A DNA stretch of 16,960 nt from contig JAGZCC010000051.1 of NCBI GenBank assembly GCA_018369555.1, positions 1-16,960 of the forward strand, in the 5' to 3' direction. The stretch's first letter is position 1, and every line of letters begins with the position of its first letter. The stretch comes from Thomasclavelia spiroformis (GTDB lineage: Bacteria > Bacillota_I > Bacilli_A > Erysipelotrichales > Coprobacillaceae). This document shows, one piece after another, positions 1-6,308 of the stretch. The notes beneath the pieces were generated by a model. That model worked only from the letters and a program-made list of their open reading frames with translations. It did no database searches and was not told where the DNA came from. Position numbers and translations under genes: made by a program.

Positions 1-2
1 AA

Positions 3-77
3 GCTGTAAATGATTTTAATCAAGACTGGTATGCAATGTATGGTGATAATATTGGAATATGTGATTTAAAAGACTAA
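3..77 (+). CDS. 3' end of an unidentified protein-coding gene (partial)
   Basis: An open frame enters from the left edge and encodes 24 residues ending in NIGICDLKD before TAA at 75-77. The stop codon sits at the base of a perfect terminator hairpin, which supports this being a real gene end rather than a chance frame. The fragment contains no recognisable domain, so the product cannot be named. Confidence 0.55.
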   Translation, partial: AVNDFNQDWYAMYGDNIGICDLKD

Positions 78-99
78 AAACGCACTTATGTGCGTTTTT
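76..99 (+). terminator. Intrinsic terminator after the left-edge gene
   Basis: A perfect 10-bp stem (AAAAACGCAC at 76-85 pairing with GTGCGTTTTT at 90-99) closes a TTAT loop and ends in a T run. The A run on the left arm means it could also work leftward. It separates the left-edge gene from the HAD gene. Confidence 0.85.
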
Positions 100-173
100 G
101 CATTATGATTAGAAATTATTTGAATATTGATGTATTATTAAGATATTAAGAATTGTTGAAAGGGAAAAAAGAA

Positions 174-974
174 ATGGGGAAAATTGTATTTAGTGATATA
201 GATGGTACTTTATTAAATTCTAAACATGAAATTACATCATTAACATTGATAGCTATAAAAAAATTGAAAGAACAAAAAATTCCTTTTGTTATAACATCTT
301 CTCGAAGTCCTTCTTGCATTTATCCAATTTTAGATGAATATCAATTCAATGTACCTATTATTGCATATAGTAGGGCATTAATTATGGATGAAAATAGAGA
401 CATTCTTTTTCATAAAGGAATTGATAAAGCAAAAATAAGAGAAATTATAATGTTTATTGAAGAAAATAATTTTGATTTAGCTTGGGGAATTTATTCTTTT
501 GATTAATGGGTTGTAAAAGATAAAAGTGATAAACGTATAATAAGAGAAGAAAATATTGTAAAAGTACAGGCAATACAAGGAAATCTTGATTCAATAGATA
601 AAGATGAAGTTCATAAAATTCTTTGTATATGTAATCCAAATCAAATTTTGCAAATTGAACAAAAACTGAAAGAAACTTTTTTAGATTGTTCTATTGTAAA
701 ATCATCTGACATTTTATTAGAAATTATGGCTGATGGAATTTCTAAAGCGACAGCAGTTAAGAGGTTGTGTAAGCAATGGGATATTGCGCTTGATGATACA
801 ATTGCATTTGGTGATAATTATAATGATGCAAAAATGTTAAAGATGGTTCATTATGGTTATCTTATGGATAATGCTCCTGAAAAATTGAAAGAGGAAATTA
901 GTTTGCATACGCTTGATAATGATCATGATGGAATCTATGATGCACTTTTAAAACAAAATATCATATTAAAATAA
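174..974 (+). pseudogene. Cof-type HAD-superfamily phosphatase interrupted by an in-frame TAA
   Basis: The frame from ATG 174 to TAA 972-974 spans 266 codons, the usual length of a Cof/YbjI-type sugar-phosphate or cofactor phosphatase, but codon 111 (504-506) is TAA. Both halves lie in the same frame with no other stop. HAD motif I (SDIDGTLLNS, residues 7-16) and motif II (VITSSRS) are before the stop; the motif III lysine region (GISKATAVKRL) and motif IV (FGDNYNDAKML) are after it. The Asp nucleophile and the metal-binding acidic residues are therefore on separate pieces, and neither piece should be active alone. ATG 174 is preferred over an upstream TTG at 153 because GAAAGGGA lies at good spacing and DIDGT then falls near the N-terminus as in the family. 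A one-base change of TAA to AAA, GAA or CAA would restore the gene, so this is a recent nonsense mutation or a sequencing error. Substrate cannot be told. Confidence 0.8.
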
Positions 975-998
975 ATACCGTGCTGAAATCACGGTATT
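974..998. terminator. Bidirectional terminator between convergent HAD and YitT genes
   Basis: A 9-bp perfect stem (AATACCGTG at 974-982 with CACGGTATT at 990-998) has a 7-nt loop and T-rich sequence on both sides. It lies between the convergent ends of the HAD gene and the leftward YitT gene. The T tract is interrupted in both directions, so strength is uncertain. Confidence 0.6.
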
Positions 999-1008
999 AT
1001 TAATATAT

Positions 1009-1869
1009 TTATATTTTTTTAGGTTGATAACGCATATTTGATACTGTGTAGATGGTAACAAATGCTTCAGGATCTTCGTGATTTAAATAATTCATTAGTT
1101 TTTGATATTCATCATTATCAACAATTGTTATAATTTCATTTCTTTTTTCTAAGTTATAAGCACCAATAGCTTGGTAGATCGTTGCTCCACTATGTAAAGT
1201 ATTAATAATAAAATCACGAAGTTCATTTTCTTTTTTACTAATAATACAAACTCTTCTTTTAATATTTTGCCCAAAAATAAAATGATCTAAGACAATTCCA
1301 TTAAAGTATGTTCCTAAAACACTTAAAACAACAGCTTTTTCATCATAAATTAATGCTGACATTAAAGCTATACACATTCCTGATAAAAACATTGCTTTGC
1401 CTAAATCAATATATAAATACTTATTCATAATTTTAGCAACAATATCCAAACCACCTGATGAGGCATTACGATTAAATAAAATTGCAAGACCAATACTAAC
1501 TAATAAAACATAACAAATAACATCAAGTTCTTGACTATTAGTAATAGAATGATAATTAGGTAAAATGGTTTCATATATCCCAATAAATATTGGTAAAAGA
1601 ATACTCGTATAAAATGTTTTAATCCCAAATTCTTTACCACATAAAATAAATCCAATAATTAATAAAACAATATTTAAAATCATTGTAATCATTGATAATG
1701 ATAAAGGAATATAGTGGCTGATAATGATAGCTAATCCAGAAATACTGCTAATTGAAGTTTGACTGGGAACTAAAAACAAGTATACAGCTGAAGCAATAAT
1801 CGCAATTGCAATTGTAAGAATTGTCGTTTCTTTAATTAATTCATAATAATTTATTTTTTGTTTATTCAT
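1009..1869 (-). CDS. YitT family membrane protein with C-terminal DUF2179 domain
   Basis: This 286-residue protein has about five to six hydrophobic segments in residues 14-200 (for example 14-33, 57-77, 87-104, 117-132, 158-174), followed by a soluble domain at about 205-283. The segment NASSGGLDIVAK (135-146) after a membrane helix matches the conserved glycine-rich motif of the YitT (DUF161) family, and the tail resembles DUF2179, which normally sits at the C-terminus of these proteins. Length is typical. Molecular function is not established for the family; a transport role is often suggested. The start is supported by AAGGAAG upstream. It is transcribed away from the recombinase gene, apparently from its own promoter at 1902-1910, and looks like a chromosomal neighbour rather than part of the polysaccharide system. 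Confidence 0.85.
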   Translation of the reverse strand: MNKQKINYYELIKETTILTIAIAIIASAVYLFLVPSQTSISSISGLAIIISHYIPLSLSMITMILNIVLLIIGFILCGKEFGIKTFYTSILLPIFIGIYETILPNYHSITNSQELDVICYVLLVSIGLAILFNRNASSGGLDIVAKIMNKYLYIDLGKAMFLSGMCIALMSALIYDEKAVVLSVLGTYFNGIVLDHFIFGQNIKRRVCIISKKENELRDFIINTLHSGATIYQAIGAYNLEKRNEIITIVDNDEYQKLMNYLNHEDPEAFVTIYTVSNMRYQPKKI

Positions 1870-1901
1870 TACTTTTCTTCCTTTTTAAAAAATTCTATAA
1901 T

Positions 1902-1910
1902 AGTATAACA
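1902..1910 (-). promoter_or_regulatory. Extended -10 promoter for the YitT gene
   Basis: On the minus strand this reads TGTTATACT, an extended -10 element (TGn followed by TATACT), about 33 nt upstream of the YitT start codon. No convincing -35 hexamer is visible at 16-18 bp; that position is inside the hairpin at 1921-1955. Extended -10 promoters can work without a good -35. Confidence 0.45.
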
Positions 1911-1920
1911 TATTAGAAAT

Positions 1921-1955
1921 AAAAATGCCTAGAATTTGTAGATCTAGGCATTTTT
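1921..1955. terminator. Strong bidirectional terminator left of the inversion module
   Basis: A 13-bp perfect stem (AAAAATGCCTAGA at 1921-1933 with TCTAGGCATTTTT at 1943-1955) has a 9-nt loop, and A and T runs on the two arms let it act in both directions. Leftward transcripts from the recombinase side would stop here before reaching YitT. It is the second of two terminators between the inversion module and YitT. The stretch at 1956-2109 between them is AT-rich and shows nothing recognisable. Confidence 0.8.
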
Positions 1956-2109
1956 ATAGGATGTAATTACCTTTTTTATATCTAAAGTGGTTAAGTTTAT
2001 AATTGATTCCAAATGGATTAATCAAAATATATAAAACCAAGGTAGAATAATGTTTTTAGTTAATTATATTTGGATAACTTTATTTTTTCTAAATATACCA
2101 TCTCAAGCA

Positions 2110-2163
2110 AAAAAAGGTGTAACATTTAAAGATTAAAAATTTTTATTTGTTACAGCCTTTTTT
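2110..2163. terminator. Bidirectional terminator overlapping the recombinase stop codon
   Basis: AAAAAAGG plus TGTAACA (2110-2124) pairs with TGTTACA, a bulged G at 2155, and CCTTTTTT (2156-2163), giving a 15-bp stem around a 23-nt AT-rich loop. Read leftward it ends the recombinase transcript, with the stop codon (2150-2152) inside the right arm; read rightward it also ends in a T run. Its right arm touches the left recombination site, so it lies just outside the invertible segment. After inversion the outward promoter would run directly into it. Confidence 0.7.
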
Positions 2164-3118
2164 GTCGTGGAACATAGAGTTCTGCGACATAAGAAGGGGT
2201 TTTTAGTTTATTAATTTGAGATTTCTTAAATTCCAATGATGAATGAACATAAAGTTCTAATGTAATTGAAACATTAGAATGACCAAGCATTTCTGATAAT
2301 GATTTAATATCGATATCATTCATAACGCAATTGGTAGCATAAGTATGTCTTAAAGTATGATAATTGCATTTGAATTCTAATGTATTACATATTTTATGAA
2401 AATGATATTGAATGTTACGAGGGTCTGGTATTTTTATTGAATTAGTATAGATATAGTTTTGTTTTTTTGGATTAGATTGTTTTTTGTAATATTTTATTAA
2501 AAAGTCAATAATGAATTCAGGCATTGGAACAATTCGTTTAGAAGTATAAGTTTTTGGGTCCAATGCCATTAATGTTGTTTTAGAACTAGAATTAGTTGTT
2601 TTTAATCTTTCAATCGTGCGATTAATACTAATACAGTGATTTTCAAAATCAACATCACACCATTTTAAACCAGCGACTTCACCTAAACGAAAGCCTCCAT
2701 ATAATGACAAAATAATTACAAGTGTATAGTTTTTTTGATGATTAAAACAATATTGTTCTAATTCTTTTTTTTGTTTTAAGGTTAAAATCTTAATTGCTGG
2801 TTTTGATTTTTTTAGTTTAATGTATTGAAAGCTATTATTATTAAAATTATATTTTTTTTGAGCGTAATCTAATATTGCTTTTAAAACATAACGTAATGTT
2901 TTAATTGTACTAGTTGCATAAATTTTATTATTTAATAAATCATTGAAATAAGAAATGACTATTTTTTCACTGATTTCATTAATATTCATGTTGTTAAATT
3001 GTTTATTTAAATGGTTTGTAATAATTGTTTCATATTTTGTATATGTAGAATATTTAATTGAAAATTTTTTAATTATTAACCATTCTTTTGCTACCTCATT
3101 AAATTTTTTTTGTTGCAT
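2150..3118 (-). CDS. Tyrosine site-specific recombinase (promoter invertase)
   Basis: This 322-residue integrase/XerD-type recombinase catalyses strand exchange through a phosphotyrosine intermediate. Residues 1-100 form the SAM-like core-binding domain. The catalytic domain shows the full active set: R144 in GGFRLGEV, a lysine at K189 or K194 (DPKTYTSKR), H254 and R257 in HTLRH, H280 in MLGHSNVSIT, and nucleophile Y290 in LELYVH. Length is normal for an invertase lacking an arm-binding domain. The start is supported by AAAGAAAGG upstream. Codons 310-317 lie inside the left inverted repeat, so the gene crosses the edge of the segment it probably inverts; after inversion the reading frame would end as VAELYVL instead of VAELYVPRQKRL. 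It is divergent from the nusG/polysaccharide operon, with the invertible promoter between them. A phage or transposon integrase is less likely: no excisionase, phage or conjugation gene is nearby. Confidence 0.9.
   Translation of the reverse strand: MQQKKFNEVAKEWLIIKKFSIKYSTYTKYETIITNHLNKQFNNMNINEISEKIVISYFNDLLNNKIYATSTIKTLRYVLKAILDYAQKKYNFNNNSFQYIKLKKSKPAIKILTLKQKKELEQYCFNHQKNYTLVIILSLYGGFRLGEVAGLKWCDVDFENHCISINRTIERLKTTNSSSKTTLMALDPKTYTSKRIVPMPEFIIDFLIKYYKKQSNPKKQNYIYTNSIKIPDPRNIQYHFHKICNTLEFKCNYHTLRHTYATNCVMNDIDIKSLSEMLGHSNVSITLELYVHSSLEFKKSQINKLKTPSYVAELYVPRQKRL
2163..2189 (+). repeat. Left recombination site (inverted repeat IRL)
   Basis: This copy contains the 18-bp sequence GAACATAGAGTTCTGCGA (2170-2187), present in inverted orientation at 3262-3279. 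Around the 5-bp spacer ATAGA (2174-2178) the flanks form 11-bp arms with two mismatches. That is the expected shape of a tyrosine recombinase core site: two enzyme-binding arms around an asymmetric crossover region. It overlaps the last codons of the recombinase gene. Confidence 0.85.
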
Positions 3119-3270
3119 AATTCATATTCCTTTCTTTATTAAAAATTTATTTAATTTTCAATAAAAGTAGCGATTATTACAACAAAAAAATAAAAAGAAC
3201 ATCTTTGTTAATAAACTGACAAATTTACTTGAAAATATAAATATATATGATAAAATAATTTTCGCAGAAC
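2179..3270. mobile_element. Invertible DNA segment (about 1.09 kb) carrying recombinase gene and outward promoter
   Basis: The segment between the two crossover spacers (2174-2178 and 3271-3275) holds nearly the whole recombinase gene and a promoter pointing out of its right end. The spacers are reverse complements (ATAGA and TCTAT), so recombination between the sites gives inversion, not deletion. The element is a promoter switch of the inverton type, with the recombinase inside the inverted DNA. The orientation present here is ON for the polysaccharide operon. Inversion itself is inferred and is not observed in one sequence. Confidence 0.8.
3229..3256 (+). promoter_or_regulatory. Invertible outward promoter driving the nusG-polysaccharide operon
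   Basis: TTGAAA at 3229-3234 is followed after 16 bp by TAAAAT at 3251-3256, preceded by TG at 3248-3249, so this is an extended -10 promoter with a good -35. The predicted transcription start is near 3263, inside the right recombination site, leaving a leader of about 45 nt before the first nusG start codon. No comparable promoter is visible between the recombination site and 3308, so operon transcription should depend on this element and hence on orientation. Confidence 0.7.
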
Positions 3271-3287
3271 TCTATGTTCTGTGAAAA
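3259..3287 (+). repeat. Right recombination site (inverted repeat IRR)
   Basis: TCGCAGAACTCTATGTTC (3262-3279) is the exact reverse complement of 2170-2187. The full site has 12-bp arms with a single mismatch (3264/3282) around spacer TCTAT (3271-3275), a cleaner palindrome than the left copy. It lies between the outward promoter and the first nusG gene, as expected for the fixed edge of an invertible promoter. Confidence 0.88.
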
Positions 3288-3307
3288 AGAAGAAATGAGG
3301 GATAAAA

Positions 3308-3805
3308 ATGTATTGGTATATTGCTCATGTAAAAGCTGGTCAAGCTAGCAAGTTAGTTGGCTCGCTTAATAAACAAGAGGATATTGAAGCATTTGTTCCC
3401 AAAAAAGAGCAGTGGTATAGAGCTAGAGATAAAAGAACATATGTTATTAAAGAGCTATATCCCGATTATGTTTTTATTAAAAGTAAACTTAATAAAGATA
3501 AATTCGATGAAAAGTTCAAAGTTTTCTTTAGAACAATTGAAGGGTTAATCGAATTACTTGATTATAAAGATGTATATCCTTTAACACTTGATGAACAAAG
3601 TTTTTTAGAAAGATTATTCGATGGTGGTTATGTTATTAAGCATACATTAGGTAATATAATCAATTCACGTTTTAATGCAATTAAAGGACCATTAATTGGA
3701 TTAGAAGATAGAATTATTAAATTGAATCGACATGATCGTTTTGTAACATTAGATTGTAAGATCTTTAATGGTAAATTTAATGTTGCAATTGAGATGGTAG
3801 ATTAA
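3308..3805 (+). CDS. NusG-like specialised antitermination factor (LoaP/UpxY type), first copy
   Basis: This 165-residue protein starts with MYWYIAHVKAGQ, the NGN-domain opening of NusG proteins, and has the EAFVPKKE and YPDYVFIK strands of that domain (residues 1-100). It ends in a KOW domain, GPLIGLEDRIIKLNRHDR (about 126-143), matching the pattern of LoaP and other operon-specific NusG paralogs. Such proteins bind RNA polymerase and suppress termination in long polysaccharide or polyketide operons. GAGGG at 3297-3301 supports the start. It is the first gene after the invertible promoter, is translationally coupled to a second NusG paralog (TAATG overlap), and lies upstream of a terminator at 4351-4406, its likely target. 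It is too divergent from housekeeping NusG to be that gene. Confidence 0.85.
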   Translation: MYWYIAHVKAGQASKLVGSLNKQEDIEAFVPKKEQWYRARDKRTYVIKELYPDYVFIKSKLNKDKFDEKFKVFFRTIEGLIELLDYKDVYPLTLDEQSFLERLFDGGYVIKHTLGNIINSRFNAIKGPLIGLEDRIIKLNRHDRFVTLDCKIFNGKFNVAIEMVD

Positions 3806-4302
3806 TGAATTGGTATGTATTATATACGTTGAGTCATCGGACTCAACGTATTCTTGGAAACTTGAATAAAAAGAAAGAATTAGAAGCATTTATTCCAAGT
3901 TATGAAGTATGTCATCGTTATACTAAAGAAATAACAATTAAACCTATGTTTAATAATTATATTTTTATAAAAACAATGTTGAATCAAGAAGAATTTAATA
4001 CTTTATTATTCAATATGAAAGAAGATAATAATGGATTAATCAGACAACTTAAAAATGCTGATACTTCAGCATTAACAAAAAAAGAAATTGAATTCTTTAA
4101 TTTAGTTTTAGATAGTAAATATGTTGTTAGATTATCACATGGTTATCAGGAAAATGGCATTACTAGGGTAATAAGTGGACCATTAGTAGCTTATGAAAAT
4201 CATATTGTAAAAGTTGATAAACATAATTGTTGTGCTTTTTTAGACCTAATCTTTTTTGATCGAAGAATTAAATTAGGTATAGACATTTTAGGCAAGAAAT
4301 AG
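3805..4302 (+). CDS. NusG-like specialised antitermination factor (LoaP/UpxY type), second copy
   Basis: Also 165 residues, this paralog begins MNWYVLYTLSHRTQ and has the NGN strands EAFIPSYE and FNNYIFIK and a C-terminal KOW segment SGPLVAYENHIVKVDKHN. It clearly shares ancestry with the preceding gene but has diverged widely, so this is not a recent duplication. Its start overlaps the stop of the first copy by one base (TAATG). Two tandem NusG paralogs at the head of one operon could divide the labour: one working at the leader terminator here and the other elsewhere, a heteromeric arrangement, or one antagonising the other, as UpxZ does for UpxY in Bacteroides. The sequence cannot choose between these. 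UpxZ itself is not a NusG homologue, so that analogy is functional only. Confidence 0.8.
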   Translation: MNWYVLYTLSHRTQRILGNLNKKKELEAFIPSYEVCHRYTKEITIKPMFNNYIFIKTMLNQEEFNTLLFNMKEDNNGLIRQLKNADTSALTKKEIEFFNLVLDSKYVVRLSHGYQENGITRVISGPLVAYENHIVKVDKHNCCAFLDLIFFDRRIKLGIDILGKK

Positions 4303-4329
4303 TTGAAGCGCTTGGTAATCCGCCTTCAA
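4303..4329 (+). promoter_or_regulatory. Leader hairpin upstream of the operon terminator (possible NusG-paralog loading site)
   Basis: Directly after the second nusG stop codon, TTGAAGCG (4303-4310) pairs with CGCCTTCAA (4321-4329) in an 8-bp stem with one bulged C (4323) and a 10-nt loop CTTGGTAATC. It has no T tract, so it is not a terminator. LoaP from Bacillus velezensis is known to bind structured RNA in leaders upstream of the terminators it suppresses, and this hairpin has the right position for such an element. Binding is conjecture. Confidence 0.4.
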
Positions 4330-4350
4330 TGAATTTTGGAACATATTATT

Positions 4351-4406
4351 AGTTTCTATGGGGTAGGGGGAACTGTACCCAAAAACACATAGAAACTTTT
4401 ATTTTT
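4351..4406 (+). terminator. Intrinsic terminator between nusG genes and polysaccharide genes (likely antitermination target)
   Basis: AGTTTCTATG (4351-4360) pairs perfectly with CATAGAAACT (4388-4397), followed by the T-rich tract TTTTATTTTT (4397-4406). An inner helix GGGTA (4361-4365) with TACCC (4376-4380) stacks on top, leaving a 7-nt A-rich bulge (4381-4387). It lies in the 151-nt gap before the aminotransferase gene, where no separate promoter is evident. A strong terminator in the middle of an operon, just after two antiterminator genes, is best read as the control point they regulate. Confidence 0.8.
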
Positions 4407-4453
4407 ATATAAAAATAATGTCTGTATTTGATGATATAAGGAGGGGGAAAAGA

Positions 4454-5680
4454 ATGGAAAAATTTGAAAATAAAGTTTGGCTATCATCACCGACAATGCA
4501 TGGAGATGAATTGAAATATGTAACTGAAGCTTATGAAACTAACTGGATGTCTACAGTAGGAAAAAATATTAACGAAGTAGAAAAAATTACAACTGAAAAA
4601 ATTGGCTGTAAATATGCGGTAGGATTATCTGCTGGAACTGCTGCTTTACATATGGCTGTAAAAATGGCGGACGTTAAATTAGGTGATAAAGTTTTTTGTA
4701 GTGATTTAACTTTTTCTGCTACAGTTAATCCAATTACTTATGAAGGCGGAGTTCCTATTTTTATTGATAGTGAATATGAAACATGGAATATGGATCCTAA
4801 AGCTTTAGAAAAAGCTTTTGAAATTTATCCGGATGTTAAAGTTGTTATGCTTGTTCATTTATATGGTGTGGCAGCTAAGGTTGATGAAATTAAAGCAATT
4901 TGTAAAAAACATAATGCTATTTTAATTGAAGATGCTGCTGAGGCTTTAGGTACATCTTATAAAGGTAAACAGTGTGGTTCTTTTGGAGAATTTTCAGTAA
5001 TTAGTTTTAATGGTAATAAAATTATTACAGGTTCATCTGGTGGGATGTTTTTAACAGATGATTTAGATGCAGCTAATAAGGTAAGAAAGTGGTCAACACA
5101 GTCACGAGAAAATGCTCCATGGTATCAGCATGAAGAAATTGGCTATAACTATCGCATGTCTAATGTTATTGCCGGTGTTGTTCGTGGACAGTATCCTTAT
5201 TTGGAAGAACACATTGCTCAAAAGAAAGCAATTTACAATCGCTATAAAGAAGGTTTAAAAGACTTACCGGTAACAATGAATCCTTTTATCGAAGATGAAT
5301 GTGAACCAAATTACTGGCTATCTTGTATGATCATTGAACCAGAAGCAATGTGTAAACAGGTTAGAGGGGAACTAGATTATTTATATACAAGTGAACCTGG
5401 TAAATCATGTCCAATGGAAATATTAGATGCAATTGCTTCTATTAATGCTGAAGGCCGTCCAATCTGGAAACCAATGCATATGCAACCTGTCTATCGTAAT
5501 AATCCATTTATTACTAAAGATGGTAATGGTCGTGCTAATACTAATGCCTATATTGATGGTTCAGGAACTGATGTAGGAATGGATATTTTTAACAGAGGTT
5601 TATGTTTACCAAGTGATAATAAAATGACACCAGAACAGCAGGATAAAATTATTGCAGTAATCAGGGAGTGTTTTAAATAA
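4454..5680 (+). CDS. PLP-dependent sugar aminotransferase, DegT/DnrJ/EryC1/StrS family
   Basis: This 408-residue protein is a fold-type I aminotransferase acting on nucleotide sugars. D160 in IEDAAEALG and the PLP-binding lysine K189 in SFNGNKIITGSSGGM are both present, and the C-terminal half carries the RPIWKPMHMQPVY segment typical of the PglE/EpsN-like group that aminates UDP-4-keto-6-deoxy-HexNAc at C4 using glutamate. An in-frame ATG at 4418 would add 12 residues but has no ribosome binding site, whereas AGGAGG (4439-4444) is 9 nt before ATG 4454, so 4454 is chosen. The next gene, a PglC-like initiating transferase, overlaps its end. The 4,6-dehydratase that would make its substrate is not in the window. 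The exact sugar (bacillosamine precursor or AATGal type) cannot be decided. It is richer in G+C than the glycosyltransferase genes downstream. Confidence 0.9.
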   Translation: MEKFENKVWLSSPTMHGDELKYVTEAYETNWMSTVGKNINEVEKITTEKIGCKYAVGLSAGTAALHMAVKMADVKLGDKVFCSDLTFSATVNPITYEGGVPIFIDSEYETWNMDPKALEKAFEIYPDVKVVMLVHLYGVAAKVDEIKAICKKHNAILIEDAAEALGTSYKGKQCGSFGEFSVISFNGNKIITGSSGGMFLTDDLDAANKVRKWSTQSRENAPWYQHEEIGYNYRMSNVIAGVVRGQYPYLEEHIAQKKAIYNRYKEGLKDLPVTMNPFIEDECEPNYWLSCMIIEPEAMCKQVRGELDYLYTSEPGKSCPMEILDAIASINAEGRPIWKPMHMQPVYRNNPFITKDGNGRANTNAYIDGSGTDVGMDIFNRGLCLPSDNKMTPEQQDKIIAVIRECFK

Positions 5681-6306
5681 TGTATAAACATTTTTTTAAA
5701 CGTCTGATTGACTTTATTTTATCACTGATTGCACTAATTGTTCTTAGTCCAATCTTATTAATAGTAGCTATATTAGTAAGAACAAAACTAGGATCACCAG
5801 TTATTTTTAAACAGGAACGTCCGGGATTAAATGAAAAAATCTTTACATTATATAAATTTAGAACAATGACGGACGCTAAAGATGAACAGGGCAATTTACT
5901 GCCAGATGAAATAAGATTAACCAAGTTTGGGAAGCTACTAAGGTCAACAAGTCTTGATGAGCTACCTGAACTTTTTAATATTCTAAAAGGTGACATGGCG
6001 ATTGTAGGACCAAGACCATTATTAGTAAGCTATTTACCATTTTATAATGATAATGAAAAGCATCGCCATGATGTAAGACCAGGATTAACTGGTTGGGCAC
6101 AGGTAAATGGTAGAAATTTTCTTGGATGGGATTATCGTTTGGAAAAAGATATAGAGTATGTTTCTAAAGTAAGTTTTTTATTTGATATAAAAATAATAAT
6201 TAAAACAGTTCTTATAGTTTTAAGGAAATCTGATATAGCAACAGATACAAGAACTGTTGAGTCAAATTTTGCAGAAGAAAGAAAGGCTAAGTTAGGTATT
6301 AAATAA
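5680..6306 (+). CDS. Initiating phosphoglycosyl transferase (PglC/EpsL/WcfS-like, bacterial sugar transferase family)
   Basis: At 208 residues this is a minimal monotopic phosphoglycosyl transferase, which moves a phospho-sugar from a UDP-sugar to undecaprenyl phosphate on the inner face of the membrane. The N-terminal hydrophobic helix (about 10-33) contains S23-P24, the break that makes the re-entrant helix in PglC, and the catalytic Asp-Glu pair falls at D93-E94 (SLDELPEL). IVGPRPLL and RPGLTGWAQVNGR are further family signatures. Length and pairing with the preceding aminotransferase suggest the donor is the 4-amino-6-deoxy sugar that enzyme makes. Its ATG shares one base with the previous stop codon (TAATG), so the two are translationally coupled. 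It should start each repeat unit. Confidence 0.92.
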   Translation: MYKHFFKRLIDFILSLIALIVLSPILLIVAILVRTKLGSPVIFKQERPGLNEKIFTLYKFRTMTDAKDEQGNLLPDEIRLTKFGKLLRSTSLDELPELFNILKGDMAIVGPRPLLVSYLPFYNDNEKHRHDVRPGLTGWAQVNGRNFLGWDYRLEKDIEYVSKVSFLFDIKIIIKTVLIVLRKSDIATDTRTVESNFAEERKAKLGIK

Positions 6307-6308
6307 AG

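Noticed and set aside
504..506. TAA as a recoded or read-through codon in the HAD gene
   Set aside because: No recoding signal or downstream stimulatory structure is visible, and HAD phosphatases are not known for readthrough; mutation or sequencing error is simpler.
1956..2109. Possible small gene or regulatory RNA between the two terminators
   Set aside because: No open frame with a ribosome binding site; the only local inverted repeat (around 2005-2027) is bulged and unremarkable.
2955..3164. Hydrophobic 69-codon frame on the plus strand
   Set aside because: It is antisense to the recombinase N-terminus and lacks a ribosome binding site; the hydrophobicity comes from the complement of Lys/Asn-rich codons.
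3259..3287. Right inverted repeat read as an intrinsic terminator
   Set aside because: Although palindromic with A/T flanks, the predicted transcription start is inside it, so the full hairpin would not form in the operon transcript. The matching inverted copy at the other edge favours a recombination site.
4418..4453. Upstream in-frame ATG giving the aminotransferase 12 more residues
   Set aside because: It has no ribosome binding site, and its own codons contain the AGGAGG that serves ATG 4454.
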